From Clostridia bacterium (GTDB lineage Bacteria; Bacillota; Clostridia; Oscillospirales; Acutalibacteraceae), in assembly GCA_017425745.1 (NCBI GenBank), contig JAFOXT010000117.1, forward strand, positions 1 through 6,299: a stretch of 6,299 nucleotides of DNA. Direction: 5' to 3'. The position numbers and the translations under genes are program-made. The notes under the pieces were generated by a model. It worked only from the letters and a program-made list of their open reading frames with translations, ran no database searches and had not been told where the DNA came from. Positions 1 through 5,112 of the stretch are shown here, piece after piece (the first letter of the stretch is position 1; each line of letters starts with the position of its first letter).

Positions 1-535
1 CATTATCTGAACCAAAGCAATAGTAATAACCGCTTCTGTCGTCATAGATAATGCTCGGATCAGAAATATCATAAGCTGCAGCAGAGCCCAGATAAGGATT
101 GTTTGCAGGTCTGTCAACAGAGGGCTTTTTAATTCCTGTTACGTCCTTATCAACCTTATCATCAGCAGGTCTTTTACCCTTTTCAAAAGAAGCAAGAACG
201 GTCAGCTTACCGTCAACAGTGGTCTTATACTGAAGCATATTAACCTTTTTGGTAACATTTACACCATTTACATAAAGGCTCTTGAGGTTGTAGTAAGCTG
301 AGTCATTTCTTTCAGGATTGATATTGAATGTAATTTCCTGACCAGGCTCACATTCAACACGGTATTTGCTGTCCGTACCCTTTGTAATACCCGAATCAAC
401 AGTAATTACACCGTGGTCAAAGCTTTCTACAAAGACCATATATGAATCATATCTGATATATTTAACATAGATTCCAAGGAGCATTGCAAAGAGAATAACA
501 GTTGCTCCGAAGAACGCAAAAAACTTCTTTTTCAT
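1..535 (-). CDS. Membrane-anchored protein with a bacterial-repeat-like domain and the start of a GH43-like beta-propeller (partial)
   Basis: The reading frame is open from an ATG at 535 to the window edge, giving 178 residues with the C-terminus missing. Residues 1-4 are MKKK, followed by a hydrophobic segment (about 5-23) and no obvious signal peptidase site, so it is probably a signal anchor with the rest outside the cell. Residues about 60-118 (PGQEITF, SLYVNGVNVT, TVLASFE) resemble the small beta-sandwich 'bacterial repeat' modules of the Flg_new/InlB B-repeat kind. A Lys/Pro/Asp linker follows. The last residues contain DPSIIYDDRSGYYYCFGSD (159-177), which resembles the first blade of GH43-type five-bladed propellers, where the Asp of the DP motif (here D159) is the usual general base. 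If so, it would cleave arabinan or xylan side chains, but only one blade motif is visible. It starts 26 nt after the DUF4364 gene in the same direction and probably shares its mRNA. Its ribosome site (AAAGGA) is about 13 nt from the ATG, which is rather far. Confidence 0.7.
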   Translation of the reverse strand, partial: MKKKFFAFFGATVILFAMLLGIYVKYIRYDSYMVFVESFDHGVITVDSGITKGTDSKYRVECEPGQEITFNINPERNDSAYYNLKSLYVNGVNVTKKVNMLQYKTTVDGKLTVLASFEKGKRPADDKVDKDVTGIKKPSVDRPANNPYLGSAAAYDISDPSIIYDDRSGYYYCFGSDN

Positions 536-561
536 TGTGCGATTATTTTCCTTTCCTTTTC

Positions 562-1116
562 TCATTCCACTGTCAGAGCCGAAATCAGGTCTGAATAAAC
601 GGTAATTGCCTTATCGTAGAAATTGCGTTTTACAAGCTCAATCTGACTTGCATCAGCAACATAAACCGTGATTTTAAGAAGCTCAGTTTCCACATCCATT
701 ACAATAAAGGTTACATGATAGCCGTGTTCAAGAGGTGTTACCTCAACCTTGCTCTCCTTCATAACCCTTTCTCTCTCGAGAATTTTAAGTGCAGCATTTA
801 TACTTTTTTCTCTTACTGACTTCGGAATTGAACGCTCAATATTACCGGTACTGATTTCGGCCTTACCGGTAATTGTAATAAGCTCATCGCCGTCAACAAG
901 CTCAGACGTAATCTGCTTTGCGCTTATGAGCTCACTGATTGCACCGTTCACCTCAAAGTAATTGGCAACGCTGTACTCACCGAGAATTTCATTTATCTGA
1001 GTTCTGGTCAGAGATTTTTTTAGTGTTTTTAAAAGGTAACAGACAAGCAGCTTAATATCAGCACGGTCACGAAGTCCGCCCGGAGCAATTCCTTCGCTGA
1101 AAGTATCTTTTGCCAT
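562..1116 (-). CDS. DUF4364 family protein
   Basis: The product is 184 residues beginning MAKDTFSEGIAPGGLRD. The N-terminal block, including LRDRADIKLLVCYLL and a following helical region (LTRTQINEIL), matches my memory of the DUF4364 family, found widely in Clostridia and of unknown function. Residues about 20-90 look like a winged-helix-type fold (helices, then ELVDGDELITITGKAE as a possible wing). The C-terminal part is alternating beta strands and helices (LEHGYHVTFIVMDVETELLKITVYVAD). There is no signal peptide or membrane segment, so it is cytoplasmic. An in-frame ATG at 1155 would add 13 residues, but it has no ribosome site and falls at the predicted transcription start. The ATG at 1116 has GAGGTGAT 6 nt upstream, so it is chosen. 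It is the first gene of a probable two-gene unit with the anchored protein downstream. A DNA-binding role is only suggested by the fold; no function is known. Confidence 0.85.
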   Translation of the reverse strand: MAKDTFSEGIAPGGLRDRADIKLLVCYLLKTLKKSLTRTQINEILGEYSVANYFEVNGAISELISAKQITSELVDGDELITITGKAEISTGNIERSIPKSVREKSINAALKILERERVMKESKVEVTPLEHGYHVTFIVMDVETELLKITVYVADASQIELVKRNFYDKAITVYSDLISALTVE

Positions 1117-1122
1117 ACCTAT

Positions 1123-1131
1123 ATCACCTCT
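1123..1131 (-). promoter_or_regulatory. Ribosome binding site that fixes the DUF4364 start
   Basis: On the minus strand the bases read AGAGGTGAT, matching eight bases of the ideal AGGAGGTGAT, with 6 nt to the ATG at 1116. The alternative ATG at 1155 has nothing comparable. Confidence 0.8.
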
Positions 1132-1160
1132 TTTGAAATACATATATTTATTCACTATTT

Positions 1161-1188
1161 ATTGTACCACAAGAACACAAAAAGTAAA
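1161..1188 (-). promoter_or_regulatory. Predicted sigma-A promoter of the DUF4364 unit
   Basis: Read on the minus strand, there is TTTACT, a 16-nt spacer, then TGG-TACAAT (an extended -10). Transcription would start near 1154, giving a leader of about 38 nt before the ATG at 1116 and placing the longer start (1155) at or before the first transcribed base. Confidence 0.55.
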
Positions 1189-1234
1189 GACCTAATTGCC
1201 AAAAATTAATAAAATAACTTAACTTTTTCTTCCA

Positions 1235-1263
1235 TTGACACGAAGAATATTTTCTAGTATTAT
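1235..1263 (+). promoter_or_regulatory. Predicted sigma-A promoter of the HAD hydrolase gene
   Basis: There is a perfect -35 TTGACA at 1235-1240, a 17-bp spacer and a -10 TATTAT at 1258-1263. The start would be near 1270, giving a leader of about 28 nt with AAAGGAGG at 1282-1289, 8 nt before the ATG. It lies back to back with the DUF4364 promoter, about 45 bp between the two -35 elements. Confidence 0.75.
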
Positions 1264-1297
1264 TATAGGGTAGTTTTGCACAAAGGAGGCAAATAAA

Positions 1298-1993
1298 ATG
1301 AGCCGTAAATACACCACACTTCTGATAGATGCCGACAACACTCTGCTCAATTTCGATAAAACTGAAAACGAGGCACTGAAAAGTGTTATGGCTGTTTATA
1401 ACCTGCCTGCAACCGAAGAAAACTGCAGACGATATTCCGCAATAAACGACGCTCTGTGGAAAAGATTTGAAAAAGGCGAAATTGAACGTGATGAAATTAA
1501 GGTTACCCGATTCAGAGAATTTTTCAGTTATCTTGGTGTAAAAGAAGATTTTGACCCCCTTGAGGTAAACAGCAAATATCTCAGCTTTCTGAGAGAGGGC
1601 GGACACACAATCGACGGTGCTGAAGAGCTTTGCAGAAGCCTTACCGAAAAAGGCTATAAGATTTACATAATCACCAACGGAATTGCTCTTACACAAGAAA
1701 AAAGACTTAAAAAAAGCGGTCTTCTCCCCTACATTTCTGACGTTTTCATTTCGGAAACAATTGGTTTTCAGAAGCCTAAGAGAGAATATTTTGATTATGT
1801 TCTGAAAAATATAACCGAAAAAGACAAAGGCAGAATTCTAGTAATCGGAGACTCCCTTTCATCAGATATCAAGGGTGCGATAGATTCAGAGCTTGATTAC
1901 ATCTGGTACAACCATCGCAAGGAAGCAACACCCGAATGGCTTAACGCGGTTGCAGTTGTTGAGGATGTAAGGGAGATAGGTAATATATTATAA
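1298..1993 (+). CDS. yjjG: HAD-superfamily hydrolase, YjjG-type 5'-nucleotidase
   Basis: The product is 231 residues (E. coli YjjG is about 225) and cytoplasmic. All four HAD motifs are present: motif I DADNTL with nucleophile D11 and acid/base D13, motif II IITNG with T126, motif III with K159 in GFQKP, and motif IV GDSLSSD with D185 and D190. A helical cap (about residues 17-100) lies between motifs I and II, the C1 arrangement of phosphoglycolate phosphatase-like enzymes. The FD after motif I, the GFQKPKREYFDYVL segment and the overall length match the YjjG/TIGR02254 group, which dephosphorylates pyrimidine nucleoside monophosphates, including non-canonical ones, as house cleaning. Motif I has Asn where many HADs have Gly. 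The start is firm: AAAGGAGG ends 8 nt upstream. It is a single-gene unit, convergent with the secreted protein gene. The exact substrate is inferred from family; another small phosphate ester is possible. Confidence 0.85.
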   Translation: MSRKYTTLLIDADNTLLNFDKTENEALKSVMAVYNLPATEENCRRYSAINDALWKRFEKGEIERDEIKVTRFREFFSYLGVKEDFDPLEVNSKYLSFLREGGHTIDGAEELCRSLTEKGYKIYIITNGIALTQEKRLKKSGLLPYISDVFISETIGFQKPKREYFDYVLKNITEKDKGRILVIGDSLSSDIKGAIDSELDYIWYNHRKEATPEWLNAVAVVEDVREIGNIL

Positions 1994-1998
1994 AAGTC

Positions 1999-2022
1999 AA
2001 ACCACGGTCAGCACCGTGGTTT
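1999..2022 (+). terminator. Stem-loop after the HAD gene, proximal copy of a duplicated hairpin
   Basis: A perfect 10-bp stem (AAACCACGGT / ACCGTGGTTT) with a CAGC loop lies 5 nt after the HAD stop codon. In the plus direction only three T residues follow before CAGC, so it is a weak terminator. On the minus strand TTTGACTTTT follows, so it may work better for transcripts arriving from the right. Bases 2002-2022 recur exactly at 2274-2294. Confidence 0.6.
2002..2022. repeat. Direct repeat, left copy (21 bp, contains the hairpin)
   Basis: Bases 2002-2022 (CCACGGT-CAGC-ACCGTGG followed by TTT) are identical to 2274-2294, a 272-bp offset. The repeats bracket the stem-loop-rich segment 2023-2273, as a target duplication or a segmental duplication would. 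Confidence 0.85.
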
Positions 2023-2056
2023 CAGCTTGTCGAAAAAGCAATTTTTCGACAAGCTG
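2023..2056. repeat. Perfect 15-bp inverted repeat with GCAA loop
   Basis: The arms 2023-2037 (CAGCTTGTCGAAAAA) and 2042-2056 are exact complements around GCAA, a GNRA-type tetraloop in RNA. It abuts the previous hairpin with no spacer and abuts the inverted repeat that begins at 2057. No long T run follows, so it is not an obvious terminator and looks like a repeat module. Confidence 0.85.
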
Positions 2057-2081
2057 TCAGACCTTCGAGAAATATACAAGA

Positions 2082-2140
2082 TGACCTTTTCTTTACCCCG
2101 AAGGCGTACACAGGTACTCCGAGAGGGTAAAAAAAGGTCA
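2082..2140. repeat. Long stem-loop, 16 pairs with one bulge
   Basis: TGACCTTTTCTTTACCC (2082-2098) pairs with GGGTAAAAAAAGGTCA (2125-2140) with one bulged C. Inside, GGCGTAC and GTACTCC form a second short stem around ACAG with one C-T mismatch. CCTTCG at 2062-2067 could instead pair with CGAAGG at 2099-2104, which would compete with the inner stem. Confidence 0.7.
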
Positions 2141-2150
2141 AAACAATGTC

Positions 2151-2185
2151 AAAATCGTACAAAGTTCAATGCTTTGTACGATTTT
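2151..2185. terminator. Perfect 14-bp stem-loop, possible bidirectional terminator
   Basis: AAAATCGTACAAAG (2151-2164) pairs with 2172-2185 around a 7-nt TTCAATG loop. The arms end in A4 and T4, so either strand gives a stem followed by a short T run. A weaker outer stem (CAATG 2144-2148 with CATTG 2191-2195) extends it. It lies between the convergent HAD and secreted-protein genes and could stop transcripts from both. Confidence 0.55.
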
Positions 2186-2273
2186 CTTTCCATTGATTTT
2201 TAATTGCTTACATTACGATTTTTCTCATTTTGAAGGAGATTGTTGTTCTTGTGGGTTTATCGATGGTCTGAAG

Positions 2274-2297
2274 CCACGGTCAGCACCGTGGTTTTTT
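2274..2297 (+). terminator. Rho-independent terminator, distal copy of the duplicated hairpin
   Basis: CCACGGT, loop CAGC and ACCGTGG (7-bp GC-rich stem) are followed by six T residues (2292-2297). This has the full terminator form for plus-strand transcripts. Bases 2274-2294 repeat 2002-2022. The T run ends one base before the stop codon of the minus-strand secreted-protein gene (2299-2301). Confidence 0.75.
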
Positions 2298-2298
2298 G

Positions 2299-2958
2299 TT
2301 ATGCTATAAAAAGTGAAACAAACCATTTCATTAAAACAGTAAAATCAAAGCTTATTGCAGGCAGTTCAAACACTTTTTCATCTACCGTCAGACTTACATT
2401 CTCAAAATAGGTATACTGAATTGTATCCTTTGCAAAATCCTGAGCCTTAAGAATTTTCAAATCGTCTTCTTTATAGTAAAAACTATTGATTACAGAACCT
2501 CTGTCACTGAATTCTTCAACATAGTACTTTTCCCCGTTGATTTCTGTTTCATATGAGTTCACAAAAACCAGAAACTCCGTTGTAAAATCTGAGAGGCCTT
2601 TGATTGTATTCCATAAATCAAAATTGCCGAAAGAAAGCTCATCAGCTTTCATATATATAAAAGGAAAATTGGTGAAATAGCTTACTAGACTGTTTCCGTC
2701 AATCAGTGTGCGGATTGTAAAAAATCCGTTATTGAAATCGTAAGCGACCTTGTCTCCCTTCAGGTAAACCGTATTAAGTTGCGGCCAAGAATCTCCCAAG
2801 CTTTCGCTTTTGCCGGTTTTGAAAGTAACAGCAATTTCTTTTTTGTCTTCGACGGCGTTAAAAAGTGTTTCCGTTTTGGTTTCAGCTGCATATACACTCA
2901 CAGTAAAAAGAGAAAGCGCAAGCACAAAGGCCAAAAGCAGTGATAATGTTTTTTTCAT
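2299..2958 (-). CDS. Secreted protein of unknown function
   Basis: The product is 219 residues. It has a classic signal peptide: MKK, a hydrophobic core (LSLLLAFVLALSLFTVSV), and a cleavage site after A24 (V-Y-A) or A25. There is no lipobox Cys and no LPXTG motif. The mature part is rich in beta strands (VYLKGDKVAYDF, FFTIRTLIDGNSLVSYF, YTYFENVSLTVDEKVFELP). The Tyr-Phe-x-Asn...VFELP ending resembles the last strands of LolA/LppX-like half-barrel lipid-carrier folds, but this is only a resemblance. The C-terminus (MKWFVSLFIA) is hydrophobic but short and without basic residues after it. AAGGAGG lies 8 nt before the ATG, so the start is secure. It has its own promoter and lies 103 bp downstream of the large exported protein gene, with a terminator between. 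No function can be assigned. Confidence 0.75.
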   Translation of the reverse strand: MKKTLSLLLAFVLALSLFTVSVYAAETKTETLFNAVEDKKEIAVTFKTGKSESLGDSWPQLNTVYLKGDKVAYDFNNGFFTIRTLIDGNSLVSYFTNFPFIYMKADELSFGNFDLWNTIKGLSDFTTEFLVFVNSYETEINGEKYYVEEFSDRGSVINSFYYKEDDLKILKAQDFAKDTIQYTYFENVSLTVDEKVFELPAISFDFTVLMKWFVSLFIA

Positions 2959-2988
2959 TTAAAAGTCCTCCTTTTCATTCATAATCCT

Positions 2989-3017
2989 AATATAACAGAA
3001 AGTATTTCTGCAGTCAA
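2989..3017 (-). promoter_or_regulatory. Predicted sigma-A promoter of the secreted-protein gene
   Basis: On the minus strand: TTGACT, exactly 17 nt, then TGT-TATATT (extended -10). The start would be near 2982, with a leader of about 24 nt holding AAGGAGG. The -35 begins 2 bp past the T run of the upstream gene's terminator, so the two units are packed without wasted sequence. Confidence 0.7.
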
Positions 3018-3018
3018 G

Positions 3019-3051
3019 AAAAATCGAAGTCCGACGCAAAGCATCGGACTT
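3019..3051 (-). terminator. Rho-independent terminator of the 601-residue exported protein gene
   Basis: AAGTCCGA (3027-3034) pairs with TCGGACTT (3044-3051), plus two inner GC pairs after one mismatch. On the minus strand the stem is followed by CGATTTTTC (T5 at 3023-3019). It lies 10 nt beyond the stop codon at 3062. Confidence 0.75.
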
Positions 3052-3061
3052 GAAAATATTA

Positions 3062-4867
3062 TCAATAATGTGCTACACCGCAGCCCTTACAATACTTGTT
3101 CGCTCTGAAAATTCTCTGGAAGAACAGACCGATTTTGAAGAAGAAATTCTTTATGCCCTTTGCGTGACAATTACAACTACACTTCTTTGAGGGGGTGTCG
3201 GAATTATCTCCGTCATCACCATTATCAGGATTGTCAGGATAATTGGGGCCTTCAGGCTTTACTTCATCAAAAGGTGTAAGCTGCTTTCCGCAGAAATCGC
3301 ACTTCTTGTTTTCATCGCCGTCTGTATGAGCAGTTTTTTCAATGCTCATAGTCTGAGTAGTACCGCATCTTTTGCAAGCCTTGATTTTTGTTCCCTCGTG
3401 CTCGCAGGTAGGATAAGTCTTAACGGTCCAGTTATCAGGATAATCGTGACCTTTTGCGGGTATTGTCTCCTGCTTTAAGATGTGTTTTTTACAAGTATGG
3501 CAATAAATTCCTGCTGTCAGACCTGTCTTTGTACATGTTGCAGATATAGCAGACTTGTTTTCAATATTATGGTTGTGCTTGATAATAACTGAGCTTTCAG
3601 CAATTGCATTTTTACCTTCTGCATCTGAGAAATATCCTCTGCAGCCTGAACAGTAGTAATGTGCCTTAGTGCCGTCCACACCGCATTCTACTGCCTTTCC
3701 GGGAACATATGTAAGCGAGTGACCTGTTTTTGGAATTGATTTTGAGGTTGAATATCTGCACTCGGTACACTTTTCACCTGTTGTTTTACCATTTGTTGTA
3801 CAAGTGGGTGATACACCGATTTCTCTCTGATTACTATGTCCAGCTACACGGTTAAACTTAAGCTTACAAGTGCCGCAAATCTGCATATGACCGCCTGCGC
3901 ATCTTATAACCACATAATCATCCTTGTTGCTTACAGGATCGCAATTTCTGACAGCACTGATGTTCGCCTTTGAAAGGCTGGTAATCTTATGATTATGATT
4001 ATATATCGAATAGGTTGTTGAGCCCACAAATATTGTTGCATCTGAGCCCGCACCGGGAGTATACCATAAATCATTAAGGGTAATTGAGCTTGTTGAAGGA
4101 ACATTGATTCTTTCATATTTAGTCTGATCGCTGTTCAGACTTTCAAAAGTTACTGAACCAAAGCTTTCAGTGTATGTAAAATCAGGATCAAAGCTTACAC
4201 AATATTTATCTGCTTCAATTTCGCCGCCACCTACTCTGAAATTGAGTCTCTGCTTATTGCGATCGTCAGAAGCTATATAGATGCCGTTGCCGTTTGTCAT
4301 TTCATTATGAAGAATACCACCGAAAACATTCATTTCCTGGGCACGGTCAACACGGAATATAGCGGTATCTGAAGAGTCAGTAGTTGATTTATAGAGATTA
4401 CCCATTGTAAAATCGACATTCACATTATAAATCTCTGCAAATGTATGGTAAACTCTCAGCGTTGCTGCTTCAGGCTGAGTTGTGTTAAATATAATTGCAC
4501 TACGGTTGCTCTTGCCGTTTACAAAATAAAGTCTGGTCTGAGCTGTAACATTAAAAAGGTATTTTGTTGATTTTGAATTGACTGTAAGCTTATAACCGTT
4601 GAGATCAACAGCCACTGTTCCGTTTTTTGTAATATTTACGGTATAACTGTTGGCATCATCATTTACGGTAATGTGATTTTTCAGAACGATGTTGGAAAGT
4701 GAGGCATAATTTTCAAGAGCTGATTTGAACTCAGCAAAGGTTGATACCTCTATGCTTTCCCCTATACAATCTGTAGTAGTGAATGCTGAAGAAGAAAAGA
4801 CAAAAAGTGTAAACATCAACACAGTAGTCACTACAGTAAGAAATACTTTTAAAAAATGCTTTTTCAT
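3062..4867 (-). CDS. Exported cell-surface protein with beta-rich N-terminal half, Cys/His repeat modules and Cys/His C-terminal tail
   Basis: The product is 601 residues. The signal peptide is residues 1-28 (cleavage after SSA). Residues about 36-300 are beta-rich with Asn/Thr/Ser turns (IVLKNHITVNDD, VAVDLNGYKLTV, LYFVNGKSNRSAIIF, VFGGILHNEM), the spacing seen in right-handed beta-helix proteins. Residues about 323-526 hold repeated Cys modules: C356-x10-C367-x2-C370-x12-H383, C395-x10-C406-x2-C409, C445-x10-C456-x2-C459-x14-H474 and C488-x9-C498-x2-C501-x12-H514, with a looser first set (C323, C331, C334, H344) and a final pair C523/C526. These could bind metal or form disulfides. A Pro/Asp/Gly/Asn linker (536-558) follows, then C563-S-C-N-C567-H568, a basic/aromatic helix-like stretch, and C593-x2-C596-G-x3-H600-Y601. 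There is no LPXTG. The ribosome site AAGGGGG is 8 nt from the ATG. It is probably surface-bound; the ligand is unknown. Confidence 0.8.
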   Translation of the reverse strand: MKKHFLKVFLTVVTTVLMFTLFVFSSSAFTTTDCIGESIEVSTFAEFKSALENYASLSNIVLKNHITVNDDANSYTVNITKNGTVAVDLNGYKLTVNSKSTKYLFNVTAQTRLYFVNGKSNRSAIIFNTTQPEAATLRVYHTFAEIYNVNVDFTMGNLYKSTTDSSDTAIFRVDRAQEMNVFGGILHNEMTNGNGIYIASDDRNKQRLNFRVGGGEIEADKYCVSFDPDFTYTESFGSVTFESLNSDQTKYERINVPSTSSITLNDLWYTPGAGSDATIFVGSTTYSIYNHNHKITSLSKANISAVRNCDPVSNKDDYVVIRCAGGHMQICGTCKLKFNRVAGHSNQREIGVSPTCTTNGKTTGEKCTECRYSTSKSIPKTGHSLTYVPGKAVECGVDGTKAHYYCSGCRGYFSDAEGKNAIAESSVIIKHNHNIENKSAISATCTKTGLTAGIYCHTCKKHILKQETIPAKGHDYPDNWTVKTYPTCEHEGTKIKACKRCGTTQTMSIEKTAHTDGDENKKCDFCGKQLTPFDEVKPEGPNYPDNPDNGDDGDNSDTPSKKCSCNCHAKGIKNFFFKIGLFFQRIFRANKYCKGCGVAHY

Positions 4868-4899
4868 TTTCTGATCCCCCTTTTTATACTTCTATAAAT

Positions 4900-4928
4900 A
4901 CTCTACCATTCTTTTAAAATTAAATCAA
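4900..4928 (-). promoter_or_regulatory. Possible promoter of the 601-residue exported protein gene
   Basis: On the minus strand: TTGATT, 17 nt, then TGG-TAGAGT (extended -10, four of six consensus bases in each box). The start would be near 4893, about 26 nt before the ATG. It is weaker than the other promoters here but well placed. Confidence 0.45.
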
Positions 4929-4991
4929 GTTGAATTCGAAAAAAGCTATAAAACTTCTGAAAATTTTTTAATATTTTTTTGCAAAAACCTA

Positions 4992-5020
4992 TTGACAAAG
5001 TGGATTTGTTATGTTAATAT
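4992..5020 (+). promoter_or_regulatory. Predicted sigma-A promoter of the perR-rubrerythrin operon
   Basis: There is a perfect TTGACA at 4992-4997, a 17-bp spacer, and TGT-TAATAT with the -10 at 5015-5020. The start is expected near 5027, immediately before the Fur-type operator. Confidence 0.75.
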
Positions 5021-5031
5021 GTAGCCACAGT

Positions 5032-5050
5032 GATAATGATAATCGTTATC
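5032..5050 (+). promoter_or_regulatory. Fur-family operator (Fur box) over the transcription start
   Basis: GATAATGATAATCGTTATC differs from the classical 19-bp Fur box (GATAATGATAATCATTATC) by one base. In the 7-1-7 view it is TGATAAT-C-GTTATCA (5037-5051), again one base off the Bacillus Fur consensus, and an overlapping TGATAAT starts at 5031. The symmetric core extends to 9-bp arms (5034-5042 and 5046-5054). It sits at about +5 to +27, where bound repressor would block the promoter, so autoregulation by the next gene is likely. Confidence 0.85.
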
Positions 5051-5096
5051 ATTAAGAAAAGTGAAGCACAAAATTTACTGTTCTGAAAAGCAGAAG

Positions 5097-5104
5097 AAAG
5101 GAAG
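5097..5104 (+). promoter_or_regulatory. Ribosome binding site deciding the perR start
   Basis: AAAGGAAG ends 8 nt before the GTG at 5113. It overlaps the alternative GTG at 5104, which therefore has no properly spaced ribosome site. Confidence 0.55.
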
Positions 5105-5112
5105 TGAAGAAA

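Larger units (their letters stand above)
2057..2271. mobile_element. Candidate MITE-like element bounded by imperfect inverted repeats
   Basis: The left end TCAGACCTTCGAGA (2057-2070) and the reverse complement of the right end, TCAGACCATCGATA (2258-2271), agree at 12 of 14 bases, including the outer seven. The 215-bp interior has two large stem-loops and no convincing reading frame, so it could only move with a transposase made elsewhere. The flanking 21-bp direct repeats support insertion or duplication. No transposase or known family is recognised, so the mobile nature is an inference. Confidence 0.4.

Noticed and set aside
749..961. Short plus-strand frame, hydrophobic product
   Set aside because: It is antisense to the DUF4364 gene; its hydrophobicity comes from reading helix codons backwards.
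1117..1155. Upstream in-frame ATG (1155) for the DUF4364 gene, adding 13 residues
   Set aside because: It has no ribosome site and coincides with the predicted transcription start; the ATG at 1116 has GAGGTGAT at 6 nt.
1148..1696. 182-codon open frame on the minus strand
   Set aside because: It lies antisense inside the HAD hydrolase gene, has no family resemblance and no ribosome site; the opposite strand carries all HAD motifs.
2233..2409. AAGGAG at 2233 followed by a TTG-started frame of about 50 codons
   Set aside because: It runs through the terminator hairpin and then antisense through the end of the secreted-protein gene; the product resembles nothing and the codon pattern belongs to the other strand.
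3931..4116. Short minus-strand frame within the 601-residue gene
   Set aside because: It is a frame-shifted shadow of a strongly supported gene on the same strand, with no ribosome site.
5054..5112. Possible riboswitch or attenuator in the perR leader
   Set aside because: The leader has only a weak 5-bp stem (TTCTG/CAGAA) and no known riboswitch core; control is explained by the operator.
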